DNA from: Chitinophagaceae bacterium
GTDB lineage: Bacteria > Bacteroidota > Bacteroidia > Chitinophagales > Chitinophagaceae
Direction of reading: 5' to 3'
DNA: 64,000 bases
Assembly: GCA_017307755.1 (NCBI GenBank)
Contig: JAFKGQ010000009.1
Coordinates: 62,001 to 126,000, forward strand
Each line of letters opens with the position of its first letter. Position 1 is the first letter of the stretch. Both the position numbers and the translations under genes were made by a program. The notes beneath the pieces were generated by a model. That model made no database searches, had not been told where the DNA came from, and was given only the letters and a program-made list of their open reading frames with translations. This document shows, piece after piece, positions 24,064 through 33,318 of the stretch.

Positions 24064-27000
24064 ATGTCATATTTCGTATTGCCAAAACTATTTCGCGTGG
24101 CCGCAGGCCCGCGAAAAAAAATTCTGCTTATCATGAGATTCCTGGGCTTTTTACTGACGGTGGTCTGTACGCAGACCTACTCGCTGGGCCTATCTCAGGA
24201 AAAGATATCCCTCGAGTGTAAGAACGTGACGCTGAAACAGGCCCTTGCGGTCATCGAGTCCAGGAGCTCCTACCGGTTCCTCTACCACGACAGTATTTTT
24301 TCTCCCTTGGCTGATGTCAGCATCAGCGTCCGCAACAAGCCAGTCCTTAGCATCGTGGATCAGCTGATCGCAGGCACGTTGATCCATTACCGTGTGCTGG
24401 ATGACAACCTGGTCGTGTTTGCACAAGGCGCTCCCCTCGTGAGGGACAGTGTCATCAAGGGGCATGTAACGGACGAAAAAGGCAGTCTTCTCCCAGGCGT
24501 TACGGTGGAAGAAACCGGGACAAAAAATGCTACGGTTACGGATGCAAAAGGTGATTTTTTACTGCATGTGCGAAACTTGCATGGAAGTCTCAATTTTTCC
24601 TATGTAGGCTACAATAAGAAGAGGGTCAACCTTGAAGGAAAAGCAGAGATCTCTGTCCAGCTTACCGCCTCTTCTCTTTCGCTTAGTGAAACCGTGGTGG
24701 TGGGCTATCAGAGGACCAGTCAGAAATTGACTACGGCCGCGGTTCAAACTATCAATGGAAAGGATATTGAGAACCTTCCCGCCCCCAGTTTTGACCAGCT
24801 ATTGCAAGGCCGGGTATCGGGTGTCAATATCCAGAATTTCACCGGTGAGCCGGGTGTACGCGGCGCTTTTGTAGTGCGTGGGAACACAACCATGTCTACC
24901 GTATTGGATCCTGCCAAAGCGCTTAGTTCTCCTCTGTATGTCATCGATGGCGTCCCTTTGAACCTGGATGACATCGGCACTTTTGATAACACCAGCACCA
25001 ACTACCTGGCCGGCATCAACGTAAACGATATTGAAAGTATTCAGGTCCAGAAAGACGCGGCGGCAACCGCATCCTGGGGTTCCAGAGGGGCCAACGGGGT
25101 GGTGGTGATCCGGACCAAACGGGGAAGATCTCCCCGGCCACGATTTGAGATCAATTATTATCAGGGGGTGGTAAACAGGCCTGATCTTATGCCCACGGTC
25201 ATGGGCGCAGAAGAACGGCGGCAGAAACTAAATCTGCTCTATCAATATGGCAATTACTATCAACTGGGGGGACCTTACAATAATTCCGGACTGTTTATCA
25301 GCGATCCCACCGGCAAAAACAACAACGGTATTCCGCAAATACTTACCGACAGCCTCAACCCCGCCTTTAACAACGCTACGGACTGGCAGAATATCTTCTA
25401 TCATAACGGAAGCGTAAAGAATGCCGATGTTTCCATGTCGGCTTCCAATGACCTGGTCAACTACAGGATAAGCATGAACTATTATGACGAGAATGGCGTG
25501 CTCAGGGCAAGCGGGCTTACCCGGTATTCCATCAGAGGGAATTTTGATATCAAGATCAGTGAAAAAGCTTCGGCGCAATTGCTGATGAGCGCTTCCCGAA
25601 CCGACCGTAAAAGAGGTCTTGGAGGAAACCCTTACTCGGGGAATGCGCTGCCGCTGGACGGTCCCAATTTGCCGGCGTCTTTCTACCGGCTTTCAAAAAC
25701 CGACAGCCTGAAATACATGGGTCAATATGATCTTATCAGGGATCAGAACCAGAATGATAATTTCACCTTGTTTACGGCGCTGAACTACGATATTATCAAA
25801 GGGCTGCGTTATAGCGTGCAGGGCTCTTTTAATACCTCCTTAAACAGAAGGGATTATTTTAGTCCCAGCAATATCGCTTCCAATATTTATAACGGCAATT
25901 ACGGCACCAATGTATTTACGACCTCACCGAATTATGCCGAGAGTGATAACAGCACGTATAACCAATATAATATCAACAATATCCTCACCTATTTCAGGAC
26001 CTGGAAGGACCATACCATTGCGCTCACCGGAACCCAGTCTTTTCAGCGGGAGCTTACGCAAATAACAAGCACCAGCGGCTCTTATCTGCCCAGTGATGTC
26101 GTACAAACCGTCACAGCGGTGCCTCAGAATTTTATTTATGGTTATTCCGATAAGCAGGCTGCTTCCCTGCTCTCTTATGTGGGACAGGCACAATATGATT
26201 TCAAACAGAAGTATATTGTTGCTGCCAGCTGGAGAGCGGATGCTTCTTCCCGTTTTGGAGCCAATACCAAATGGGGTTATTTCCCTTCCGTATCCGCCGC
26301 GTGGCTATTGTCGGAGGAATCATTTATGAAAAGCACCGCCGACTGGCTTACCCTTTTTAAGTTCCGTGGCAGCTGGGGGAAAAGCGGTCAACAGCCCACC
26401 GACTTCTACGCGCCCTTTAACAGCTATAATTTATTGACGGGTCCAAATTCAACACCGGGGTCTTATAATGGCGTTCCTGCTGTAACACCTGATTACAAGC
26501 ATGGGATCACGCTTACCAACCTCACCTGGGCGACTACGACACAATGGGACCTGGGTTTTGATGCCTACTTCCTGAATAACCGGGTGAACCTTACCGTGGA
26601 CTACTACAACAAACAATCCAACAACCAGTTCTTTACCTTTAATTTCCCCGCTTATATAGGATATTCAAGTCAAACCTCCAATGCTCCGTTGGGCATACGT
26701 AACAATGGCGTGGAAGTCCTGATCACCACGCACAATATGTCGCCGCAGAATCCTTTTCAATGGAATACAAATTTCAATATTTCCTTTAACCACAATGTGA
26801 TCACCTCCCTGCCTTTTGGTAATCAGACCATCATTAAAGACAACACGATATTTTCTGTAGGGCAGCCTTTGTACAGGGGCTATCAGATGATCTATGCCGG
26901 TGTGTATAACAATGCATCCGAGATCCCGGTGAACCCGAATACGGGCAACCCGGTGACCTATTTCAATGGGAACCACAGAGCTGTCCCCGGCGACCCTATC

Positions 27001-27636
27001 TGGGTGGATGTGCAACATCAGTATGATGTATGGTTTGGGAATAATTTGCCGACCATCAATCCCAACCCCCGGTTTACCGGAGGGTTTATCAATGATTTTA
27101 CGTACAAGAACTTTTCGTTGTCGGTGGTCTGCGCATATACCCTGGGAAGGGATATCATCAACTCTTCCCTGTCTTCTCAGTTTGCCGCGGCATTTGGGAA
27201 TTTCTATTCCCCTACCAATGCCTCTGCGCAGATATATTCTTTTGCATCCACCCGTCTACCGGACCTCCGCAACCTCAATTATTGGGTGCCGGCGGCCGCG
27301 GATAAGGACCCAAATGGTTATCATGCGGGGTTCCAGAGTCTGAGCCCATATAAAGGCTACTATTATCAGTATGGCACGGGTATGACGGAATTCAACAGGA
27401 ATGGAAGTTATCTCAGGATCAAGAATATTTCCCTTGGTTACCGGGTTCCGGATAAATACCTGAAGCCCGTGCATGTTTCCTCCCTTAGGATATATGCCAT
27501 GATGGATAATGTAGCCATGTTCCAGAAGGCAAAAGATGTACCTGATGCAGAGCAGGTGAATGCTTTTGGAATATATAATGGGAATGGATATCCTATACCA
27601 AAAAAATATACCATCGGGGTAAACGTGCAACTCTAA
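24064..27636 (+). CDS. SusC-type TonB-dependent transducer with N-terminal STN domain
   Basis: 1190 residues. After a signal region (to about 40, 'TYSLGLSQEK') comes an STN domain (about 45-120: 'ISLECKNVTLKQALAVIESRSSYRFLY', 'VLDDNLVVF'), the part that contacts FecR in the periplasm. The carboxypeptidase-regulatory-like domain ('IKGHVTDEKGSLLPGVTVEETG'), the plug ('SLSETVVVGYQ', 'VQKDAAATASWGSRGANGVVVIRTKRG') and a full barrel to the last aromatic-rich strand follow. It is both importer and signal transducer for the sigma/FecR pair upstream. SusD follows after 23 bases. No degradative enzyme lies close by, so the ligand is unknown. Confidence 0.95.
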   Translation: MSYFVLPKLFRVAAGPRKKILLIMRFLGFLLTVVCTQTYSLGLSQEKISLECKNVTLKQALAVIESRSSYRFLYHDSIFSPLADVSISVRNKPVLSIVDQLIAGTLIHYRVLDDNLVVFAQGAPLVRDSVIKGHVTDEKGSLLPGVTVEETGTKNATVTDAKGDFLLHVRNLHGSLNFSYVGYNKKRVNLEGKAEISVQLTASSLSLSETVVVGYQRTSQKLTTAAVQTINGKDIENLPAPSFDQLLQGRVSGVNIQNFTGEPGVRGAFVVRGNTTMSTVLDPAKALSSPLYVIDGVPLNLDDIGTFDNTSTNYLAGINVNDIESIQVQKDAAATASWGSRGANGVVVIRTKRGRSPRPRFEINYYQGVVNRPDLMPTVMGAEERRQKLNLLYQYGNYYQLGGPYNNSGLFISDPTGKNNNGIPQILTDSLNPAFNNATDWQNIFYHNGSVKNADVSMSASNDLVNYRISMNYYDENGVLRASGLTRYSIRGNFDIKISEKASAQLLMSASRTDRKRGLGGNPYSGNALPLDGPNLPASFYRLSKTDSLKYMGQYDLIRDQNQNDNFTLFTALNYDIIKGLRYSVQGSFNTSLNRRDYFSPSNIASNIYNGNYGTNVFTTSPNYAESDNSTYNQYNINNILTYFRTWKDHTIALTGTQSFQRELTQITSTSGSYLPSDVVQTVTAVPQNFIYGYSDKQAASLLSYVGQAQYDFKQKYIVAASWRADASSRFGANTKWGYFPSVSAAWLLSEESFMKSTADWLTLFKFRGSWGKSGQQPTDFYAPFNSYNLLTGPNSTPGSYNGVPAVTPDYKHGITLTNLTWATTTQWDLGFDAYFLNNRVNLTVDYYNKQSNNQFFTFNFPAYIGYSSQTSNAPLGIRNNGVEVLITTHNMSPQNPFQWNTNFNISFNHNVITSLPFGNQTIIKDNTIFSVGQPLYRGYQMIYAGVYNNASEIPVNPNTGNPVTYFNGNHRAVPGDPIWVDVQHQYDVWFGNNLPTINPNPRFTGGFINDFTYKNFSLSVVCAYTLGRDIINSSLSSQFAAAFGNFYSPTNASAQIYSFASTRLPDLRNLNYWVPAAADKDPNGYHAGFQSLSPYKGYYYQYGTGMTEFNRNGSYLRIKNISLGYRVPDKYLKPVHVSSLRIYAMMDNVAMFQKAKDVPDAEQVNAFGIYNGNGYPIPKKYTIGVNVQL

Positions 27637-27659
27637 TCATGTATTAAAAAATTAAGATC

Positions 27660-29144
27660 ATGAGGTATCGATCATATAAGATATTATTTGAGCTGATATG
27701 CCTGTCTGGTATGATATGTCAGCTCTCCTGTAAGAAATATATCAACGAAACGCCTATCGATTCCACGAACGACGCCAATTTCTGGACCAGCAAAGCCAGT
27801 GCCGAGCAAGCCGTTGCAGGCGCTTATCTGAGCTTGCGTAATGCGGTGGAGAACGGTAATGTTTATTGGATCTTTAATAATCTCACCGGGGAAGAGCTCA
27901 CCACTACAGCCTGGAATTATGCTACTTTTATACCAGGAAGCCCTAAGCAATATAGTTATGCCCCCTATATTCCCGTGGGCGACTGGAGCTATTTTTATAA
28001 AGTCGTAAACCAATGTAATCTTATTCTGGGCAGGGTGCCTGCAATGCCCCTGGGGCTTTTTGATAATGATTCCACTGAAAGAAACCAATACCTGGGTGAA
28101 GCGCATTTTCTTCGCGCCTATGCTTATTTCTATATGGTACGCGTGTGGGGATCTCCGGTGCTCTTTAATGAATTGCTGAGCGATCCCAGCAAGGCGCCTC
28201 AACTGCCCAGGAGTCCGGACGATACTGTCTTGAATAGTTGTATAAAAGACCTGCAAGTTGCTGTAACCCAACTTCCCGTGACTCCCCCCGGGGGAGGCCC
28301 CCAAAGGGCGGGGCGTTATGCCGCCTATTCCCTGCTTGCACATATCTATGCCTGGCAAAGAGACTATGCCAATGCCGCGAAGGCTTGTGACGCGGTACTG
28401 AATGCACATGCCTATACGTTGGAAGATATGTCGAAGTATCTCCGGATCTGGCAGGGCGGCGATCCCGAAAGTATTTTCGAGCTGAATATGCTCTATAGCT
28501 CCGGGCCCAGCGAAGCCAGTCTTACCAACAACAACAACGACGTTCATGGGATCTTTTCGGTGTTCCTGGAACCACCTTTTGTAAATGGGGATGCACAGTC
28601 GGGAGCATTGTATACGACCAATCCAGATCTTATAAACAAGATCTATGATACGACGAAAGATAAGCGTTATAAAACCTGTTTTGCCATGTCGGATAATGGC
28701 AACCAGCTTGTGATAAAGTATACCAATGTGCAGTATGTAAGCGGCGGCGATCCAACGCAGGGATTCTATGTGAACAATAACCTTGTTATTTTCCGTCTTG
28801 CCGACATCATGCTTCTGCAGGCGGAAGCCCAGGCAAACCTTGGGAATAGCCCGGTAGCTGTCACGTTGGTGGATAGTATACGCCACCGTGCAGGTGTCAG
28901 GGATTATAATGCCGCCACGGACGGGGACCTTTACAAGTTTGTCATTGACGAACGCACCCGGGAACTGTATGCGGAAGGTTCCCGTTATTATGACCTGATC
29001 CGATCAGGCTTTCTCCCATCGGAAATACCCGTGTTCACGTCAGACAGGATGGCCCAGAAGGGGTATCTCTGGCCTATCGATATAAATACGATGAAACAAA
29101 CCGACCCGCTGCTGACGCAAAATCCATGGTGGGCTTCTCATTAG
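27660..29144 (+). CDS. SusD/RagB-type lipoprotein
   Basis: 494 residues, partner of the STN-type SusC. The lipobox 'CQLSC' is followed by Lys-Lys. Family marks include 'KYINETPIDSTNDANFWTSKASAEQAVAGAYLSLRNAV', 'YLGEAHFLRAYAYFYMVRVWGSPVLF', 'RLADIMLLQAEAQANLGN', and the end 'VIDERTRELYAEGSRYYDLIRSGF'. Full length. A fasciclin lipoprotein gene follows after 31 bases, so the operon extends beyond SusD. Confidence 0.94.
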   Translation: MRYRSYKILFELICLSGMICQLSCKKYINETPIDSTNDANFWTSKASAEQAVAGAYLSLRNAVENGNVYWIFNNLTGEELTTTAWNYATFIPGSPKQYSYAPYIPVGDWSYFYKVVNQCNLILGRVPAMPLGLFDNDSTERNQYLGEAHFLRAYAYFYMVRVWGSPVLFNELLSDPSKAPQLPRSPDDTVLNSCIKDLQVAVTQLPVTPPGGGPQRAGRYAAYSLLAHIYAWQRDYANAAKACDAVLNAHAYTLEDMSKYLRIWQGGDPESIFELNMLYSSGPSEASLTNNNNDVHGIFSVFLEPPFVNGDAQSGALYTTNPDLINKIYDTTKDKRYKTCFAMSDNGNQLVIKYTNVQYVSGGDPTQGFYVNNNLVIFRLADIMLLQAEAQANLGNSPVAVTLVDSIRHRAGVRDYNAATDGDLYKFVIDERTRELYAEGSRYYDLIRSGFLPSEIPVFTSDRMAQKGYLWPIDINTMKQTDPLLTQNPWWASH

Positions 29145-29175
29145 TTCATGCTTAGGTAACAGCAAAATAAAATAT

Positions 29176-29805
29176 ATGAAAAAGCACATGCAATATATTC
29201 TGATCTTTTTACTGGCGTCCTGTCTGCTGAATACCGCCTGTAAAAAAGATAAATATAAAATTGGAGGCAGCCTTGATCAGGCCAAGGTAAATATGACCAC
29301 CTATGATTATCTCAAAGCAAATCAGCTGGGTCTTTTTGATACCCTGCTGCTTTTGATCGACAAAGCGGGACTGAAGGATATGATCAATCAGGGCGGCATT
29401 ACCTTTTTTGCCCCTACCGATTATTCCATTCATAATTACATGGTCCGGAAAATGTATAAAGGCGGATTCCCGGCCTATACGCTTGATTCCATGTACAAAT
29501 ATGATATGAATGCGTTTAAGGATTCTCTGGGTTTGTATATTGTAAAAAGTACGCTGAGTTGGGGCAATATCTCCCCGACAGGAATGGCTTATCCGACGTT
29601 GGTGAATGACGTACAGGCTACGGTTTCCAATGAGGTGGTCACCAGCTCTTATCTTGGGTACTACAATGCCGTCTCGGTTCCCCCTACCATTATTTTTTAC
29701 AATACGTTGGGGCAGAAGACACGCTGCCAGACTTTTGGTGTGATAACGAATACAAATGTGCTGGGTGTGCTGGGAAATGAACATATCCTGTTCTTCAATC
29801 ATTAA
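29176..29805 (+). CDS. Fasciclin-domain lipoprotein
   Basis: 209 residues. The lipobox 'LLNTACKKD' gives an envelope, probably surface, lipoprotein. One fasciclin (FAS1) domain follows: 'TYDYLKANQLGLFDTLLLLIDKAGLKDMINQGGITFFAPTDYSIHNYM', and near the end 'GVLGNEHILFFN'. FAS1 domains mediate adhesion or carbohydrate contacts. In Bacteroidota they are often found with SusC/SusD sets, where their role is undefined. It is in the same operon as SusC/SusD. Confidence 0.85.
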   Translation: MKKHMQYILIFLLASCLLNTACKKDKYKIGGSLDQAKVNMTTYDYLKANQLGLFDTLLLLIDKAGLKDMINQGGITFFAPTDYSIHNYMVRKMYKGGFPAYTLDSMYKYDMNAFKDSLGLYIVKSTLSWGNISPTGMAYPTLVNDVQATVSNEVVTSSYLGYYNAVSVPPTIIFYNTLGQKTRCQTFGVITNTNVLGVLGNEHILFFNH

Positions 29806-29846
29806 TGACGACAATATCAATTTATTCACAGCCAATCTTTTCTTCC

Positions 29847-30848
29847 ATGAAACGGAACATCATATATATCTTACTCATGGCTTTTTATGTCACCCTGTTT
29901 GCGCCCGGATGCACCAAAGCGCCCAATGGATATTTATCAAGCTATATCTATTATAACCAGTACCTGGTACTGGTGCCGCGCGGCACTACCTTCGCCAGTC
30001 TGAATAATAATATCAACGACCAGGGAAGCTCTCTGCCTTATACCGTGAAGATGACGCACATATATGATTCAGCAGGTAATTCAGCAGATGATATTTTCTT
30101 TAAGAAGTATCCGGTGACGCTTTGGACAGGTCTTTATAACCCGCTGATAGATACGACTCTCACACAGATACAGAGCAAGCAGCGGACAACAGATACTTTT
30201 GCGATCTGGCTGAATAGCGCCGGCGGAAGGCTTGAAGCCAACCAGGCCACTGTTAATTTGCCGCTGGGGACTTATTTTTTTGATATGACCGTCTCCAATT
30301 CTGCAGGTGTAAAAACCTATTCCAAAGTGGGCAGCTTTAAGCTGGTGGACCCGGACAAGTTCTCATTATCAAACGTGAACCAGGGCATACGCGACCCGAA
30401 CACCACGCTTTCGGTGGCTACCGGAAAAACACCGGCGATCACGGTAACACAGGTGTCTTCCGATGTCACGGAACGTACCATCATTTTGAAGATCGTAGAC
30501 AAAAATGGAAAGCCATTTAATGCCGCCGCGGGAGAAATAAGAAACTATGTCATTCCTACGGGGCTCACTACTTATCTCAATTTTCATAACTGGTCGATAT
30601 CTACTACGAATAGCGATACTGCTGCTATCTACCAGTTCGCGACACTCCCATTCCCCTATTTTGTTCAGTCAGGCATTTATACCAGGTTCACCTCCGCCAC
30701 TGTCTATTATACGATAGCGTCTTCCGCCGTAAAATATGACAACCGGAATGCCGGCGCCTTTATGCCCCTTGTTTATTTTCAATTTAACGTCAACGTTCCG
30801 GGCACTTATTTGCTGACCGTGCAACTGCCTGATGTGACACATACCTAA
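29847..30848 (+). CDS. Surface lipoprotein of unknown function (DUF5007-like, tentative)
   Basis: 333 residues from the ATG at 29847; a longer frame starts at 29805 but spoils the signal peptide. The lipobox is 'LFAPGCTK'. The rest is strand-rich, with Ser/Thr/Asn-rich segments, and reads like two or three immunoglobulin-like modules: 'NLPLGTYFFDMTVSNSAGVKTY' in the middle and 'LVYFQFNVNVPGTYLLTVQL' at the end. Its place after fasciclin in a SusC/D operon suggests a ligand-binding accessory protein. The DUF name is from memory of similar gene orders and is uncertain. Confidence 0.6.
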   Translation: MKRNIIYILLMAFYVTLFAPGCTKAPNGYLSSYIYYNQYLVLVPRGTTFASLNNNINDQGSSLPYTVKMTHIYDSAGNSADDIFFKKYPVTLWTGLYNPLIDTTLTQIQSKQRTTDTFAIWLNSAGGRLEANQATVNLPLGTYFFDMTVSNSAGVKTYSKVGSFKLVDPDKFSLSNVNQGIRDPNTTLSVATGKTPAITVTQVSSDVTERTIILKIVDKNGKPFNAAAGEIRNYVIPTGLTTYLNFHNWSISTTNSDTAAIYQFATLPFPYFVQSGIYTRFTSATVYYTIASSAVKYDNRNAGAFMPLVYFQFNVNVPGTYLLTVQLPDVTHT

Positions 30849-30858
30849 AGATCTATTT

Positions 30859-32166
30859 ATGAAACGATTTTTTTTGATAATGATAGCGGTGTTTTTTATG
30901 TTGGGCTATGGTATGGCCGGTGAACTGTGGCGGCCGGCTTCCGGAATGGATTCGGATGTTGTCGTCCCGTTGTATAGTAATGGATATGTTTATCCTGAGC
31001 AACGGTCATGGAAAGACAACAGCATCGGTGAAAAGGGATTGGTGCATTGGAGTAATGCCGGTGTAAGCACGCGTGTGTACTTTTATCCACAGCGGGAGGG
31101 GCGGGTTATGGTGGCGGTGAGGGTACGGAGTGCCGAGGGAGATAGTCGGATAAGGGTGCAACTGGATGGGACGGGAGAAGGGCATGAAGTGAAGGTGGGG
31201 AAGGAGAATGATCTTGTGACGTTGCCGGCGGGTGAATTTGAAGTGGGTAACGCGGGGTATCATTTTATTTCTCTAACGGGTGTCTCCAAAACAGGGAAAT
31301 ACTTTCCGGATGTCGAGGCGGTGGTTTTTTCGGGGCCTGTGGCGATGCAGGTGCAATACAACCGGGGGCCTTATCGCGGGGCGCCTTCCACGCATCTACG
31401 ATATGAAGTCCCGGGAGATAGCGCAGTGGCCTGGTTTTACACCGAGGTGTCCGTGCCGGAGGGTGTGAATGCCACCAATGCCTATTATGAGACAAACGGT
31501 TTTGCCGACGGGTATATGGGTATCCAGATAAATTCTCCTACAGAGCGAAGGCTGATCTTTTCCATCTGGAGCAACTACCGGACTGATAACCCCAGGGAGA
31601 TACCTTCGGAGTATGCCGTGAAGCTGGTGAAAAAGGGGAAAGGTGTGTTCTCCGGTGATTTTGGCAATGAGGGGTCCGGCGGACATACGCACCTTGTCTT
31701 TCCCTGGAAGAACGGAACGATCTATAAGATGCTTGTCGGAGCAAAGCCAGCGGGGGACCATACTATTTTTACGGCATGGTATCTTGCTCCCGAGAATGGA
31801 GGGTGGCGGCTCATTGCGCAATGGGACAAATCCAAAACAGGGGGGAAGCTGCTATCGCACCTTTATGCTTTTGTGGAGAACTTTGGTCCTAACGGGAATG
31901 ACTTTTTTAAGGCGGACTATGGCAATCAGTGGGTCTGTACGCCCGGGGGTACATGGATGGAATTGACGAGCTGCATGCTGACCACTACGGCAGACCCGGT
32001 GAGGCATGCCCGTTATGATTATGGCGCAGGGGTGGAAAACAACCGGTTCTATATGTATAGCGGAGGGTTCAGACAGCTGAACAACCTTCCTCCCCATTCG
32101 ACGATCCGCAGAAAGCCGGACGGGATTGCACCGGGGATCAATTTTGCGGAGCTGCCGCAGGAGTAG
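30859..32166 (+). CDS. Exported DUF3472 protein with N-terminal DUF5077-like domain
   Basis: 435 residues. A signal peptide is cleaved near 'YGMAGE'. Residues about 25-150 form a beta-rich, carbohydrate-binding-like domain ('VHWSNAGVSTRVYFYPQREGRVMVAVRVRS'). Residues about 165-430 match the DUF3472 pattern ('HLRYEVPGDSAVAWFYTEVSVPEG', 'GYMGIQINSPTERRLIFSIW', 'GGHTHLVFPWKNGTIYKMLV', 'TAWYLAPENGGWRLIAQW'). Function is unknown, though these domains usually occur in secreted proteins near polysaccharide loci. It follows the lipoprotein gene by 10 bases and is probably co-transcribed. Confidence 0.8.
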   Translation: MKRFFLIMIAVFFMLGYGMAGELWRPASGMDSDVVVPLYSNGYVYPEQRSWKDNSIGEKGLVHWSNAGVSTRVYFYPQREGRVMVAVRVRSAEGDSRIRVQLDGTGEGHEVKVGKENDLVTLPAGEFEVGNAGYHFISLTGVSKTGKYFPDVEAVVFSGPVAMQVQYNRGPYRGAPSTHLRYEVPGDSAVAWFYTEVSVPEGVNATNAYYETNGFADGYMGIQINSPTERRLIFSIWSNYRTDNPREIPSEYAVKLVKKGKGVFSGDFGNEGSGGHTHLVFPWKNGTIYKMLVGAKPAGDHTIFTAWYLAPENGGWRLIAQWDKSKTGGKLLSHLYAFVENFGPNGNDFFKADYGNQWVCTPGGTWMELTSCMLTTTADPVRHARYDYGAGVENNRFYMYSGGFRQLNNLPPHSTIRRKPDGIAPGINFAELPQE

Positions 32167-32188
32167 GGAAATTATGTATTTTTAGCCG

Positions 32189-33274
32189 ATGGAGACAGTT
32201 CGTTTTCCCGGCTCGAAGCCACATTATGAGACATTGGATGGGATGCGTGGCTTAGCTGCCATTTGTATCGTCTTTTTTCATTTTTTTGAGTATACTTTTC
32301 CGGATTATAAGAAAAGCCCCCTGGGGCATGGATATCTGGCCGTTGATTTTTTCTTTGCGCTTTCCGGGTTTGTGATCGGGTATGCCTATGATGAGCGGAT
32401 AAAGACTATCGGTACGGGGAGGTTCCTTCTTCAGCGGCTGATACGTCTGCACCCCATGGTCGTTTTTGGTGGTGTATTAGGTTTTGCCGCCTATATCTTT
32501 AATCCCCTGATGGATAATATTGCGCTCGCCGGCTGGGGAAAGATCATTCTTTCCTTTGTTGCCACGCTGTTGCTGTTACCCATGCCTGGGCTGCCCAATA
32601 CGGCCGGGAATGTTTTCCCGTTGAACCCGCCTTCCTGGTCGCTGTCGACCGAGTACCTGGCCAATATTTTTTATGCGTTTGTGCTGTGCCGATTATCCAA
32701 GAAGTTATTGCTTTTTGTTTTTTTGTGTTTTGGGGGATGGCTTATTTATGTGGCTTATGCAAGGGGGTGGCTGATCGAGGGTTGGGAGGGGAATCATTAT
32801 TTTGATGGCTGGGCGAGGACGGCTTTTTCGTTTACAGCGGGGCTGGTGCTGTTCAGGTTTAAGCTGGTGATAAGGAACCGGATAAATATGGCGGTGCTGT
32901 TATTATTGCTGGCAGGCGTATTTGCCTCTCCACATGCGGATAACGACTGGATACGTGAATCGGTGATTGTGATAGTGGTCTTTCCCCTGCTGATCTCTCT
33001 GGCCGCGGGGGCTGTGGTTGGAGGATGGATAAAAAGGTTTTGCGTATTTATCGGCAGGCTGTCCTATCCTTTGTATATGGTGCACTATGCAGTGGTGGCA
33101 TTGTTTGGCTTTTATTATAATCAATATAAACCTTCGGGCGCCGAGGTGAGCGTATGGGTGGCGGGGGCGAGCATAATTATATTTGGGCTGACCTATGTGG
33201 TTATGCGGTTTTATGATGAACCGGTACGCAGGTACCTGGTGAGAAAATGGGTTAATATCCGACAGGGGGGGTGA
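32189..33274 (+). CDS. Membrane acyltransferase (OafA/YrhL-like, acyltransferase 3)
   Basis: 361 residues, about ten membrane spans. The family start is seen: 'HYETLDGMRGLAAICIVFFHFFEY', with the conserved catalytic His, then 'GYLAVDFFFALSGFVIGYAY' and 'RFLLQRLIRLHPM'. The enzyme would transfer an acyl group, often acetyl, to a sugar on a surface or exported glycan. It lies 22 bases after the DUF3472 gene and 44 bases before hybrid regulator 1. It ends in a run of seven G just before the TGA stop. Confidence 0.87.
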   Translation: METVRFPGSKPHYETLDGMRGLAAICIVFFHFFEYTFPDYKKSPLGHGYLAVDFFFALSGFVIGYAYDERIKTIGTGRFLLQRLIRLHPMVVFGGVLGFAAYIFNPLMDNIALAGWGKIILSFVATLLLLPMPGLPNTAGNVFPLNPPSWSLSTEYLANIFYAFVLCRLSKKLLLFVFLCFGGWLIYVAYARGWLIEGWEGNHYFDGWARTAFSFTAGLVLFRFKLVIRNRINMAVLLLLLAGVFASPHADNDWIRESVIVIVVFPLLISLAAGAVVGGWIKRFCVFIGRLSYPLYMVHYAVVALFGFYYNQYKPSGAEVSVWVAGASIIIFGLTYVVMRFYDEPVRRYLVRKWVNIRQGG

Positions 33275-33318
33275 GAGGCAAAAACTAATATGTGTATATT
33301 TAACTGGCATTTCTGCTT

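Noticed and set aside
27684..28886. 400-codon open frame antisense to the SusD at 27660
   Set aside because: Shadow of the SusD gene with no domain or plausible start context. The same holds for 51679-52650 and 62434-63354.
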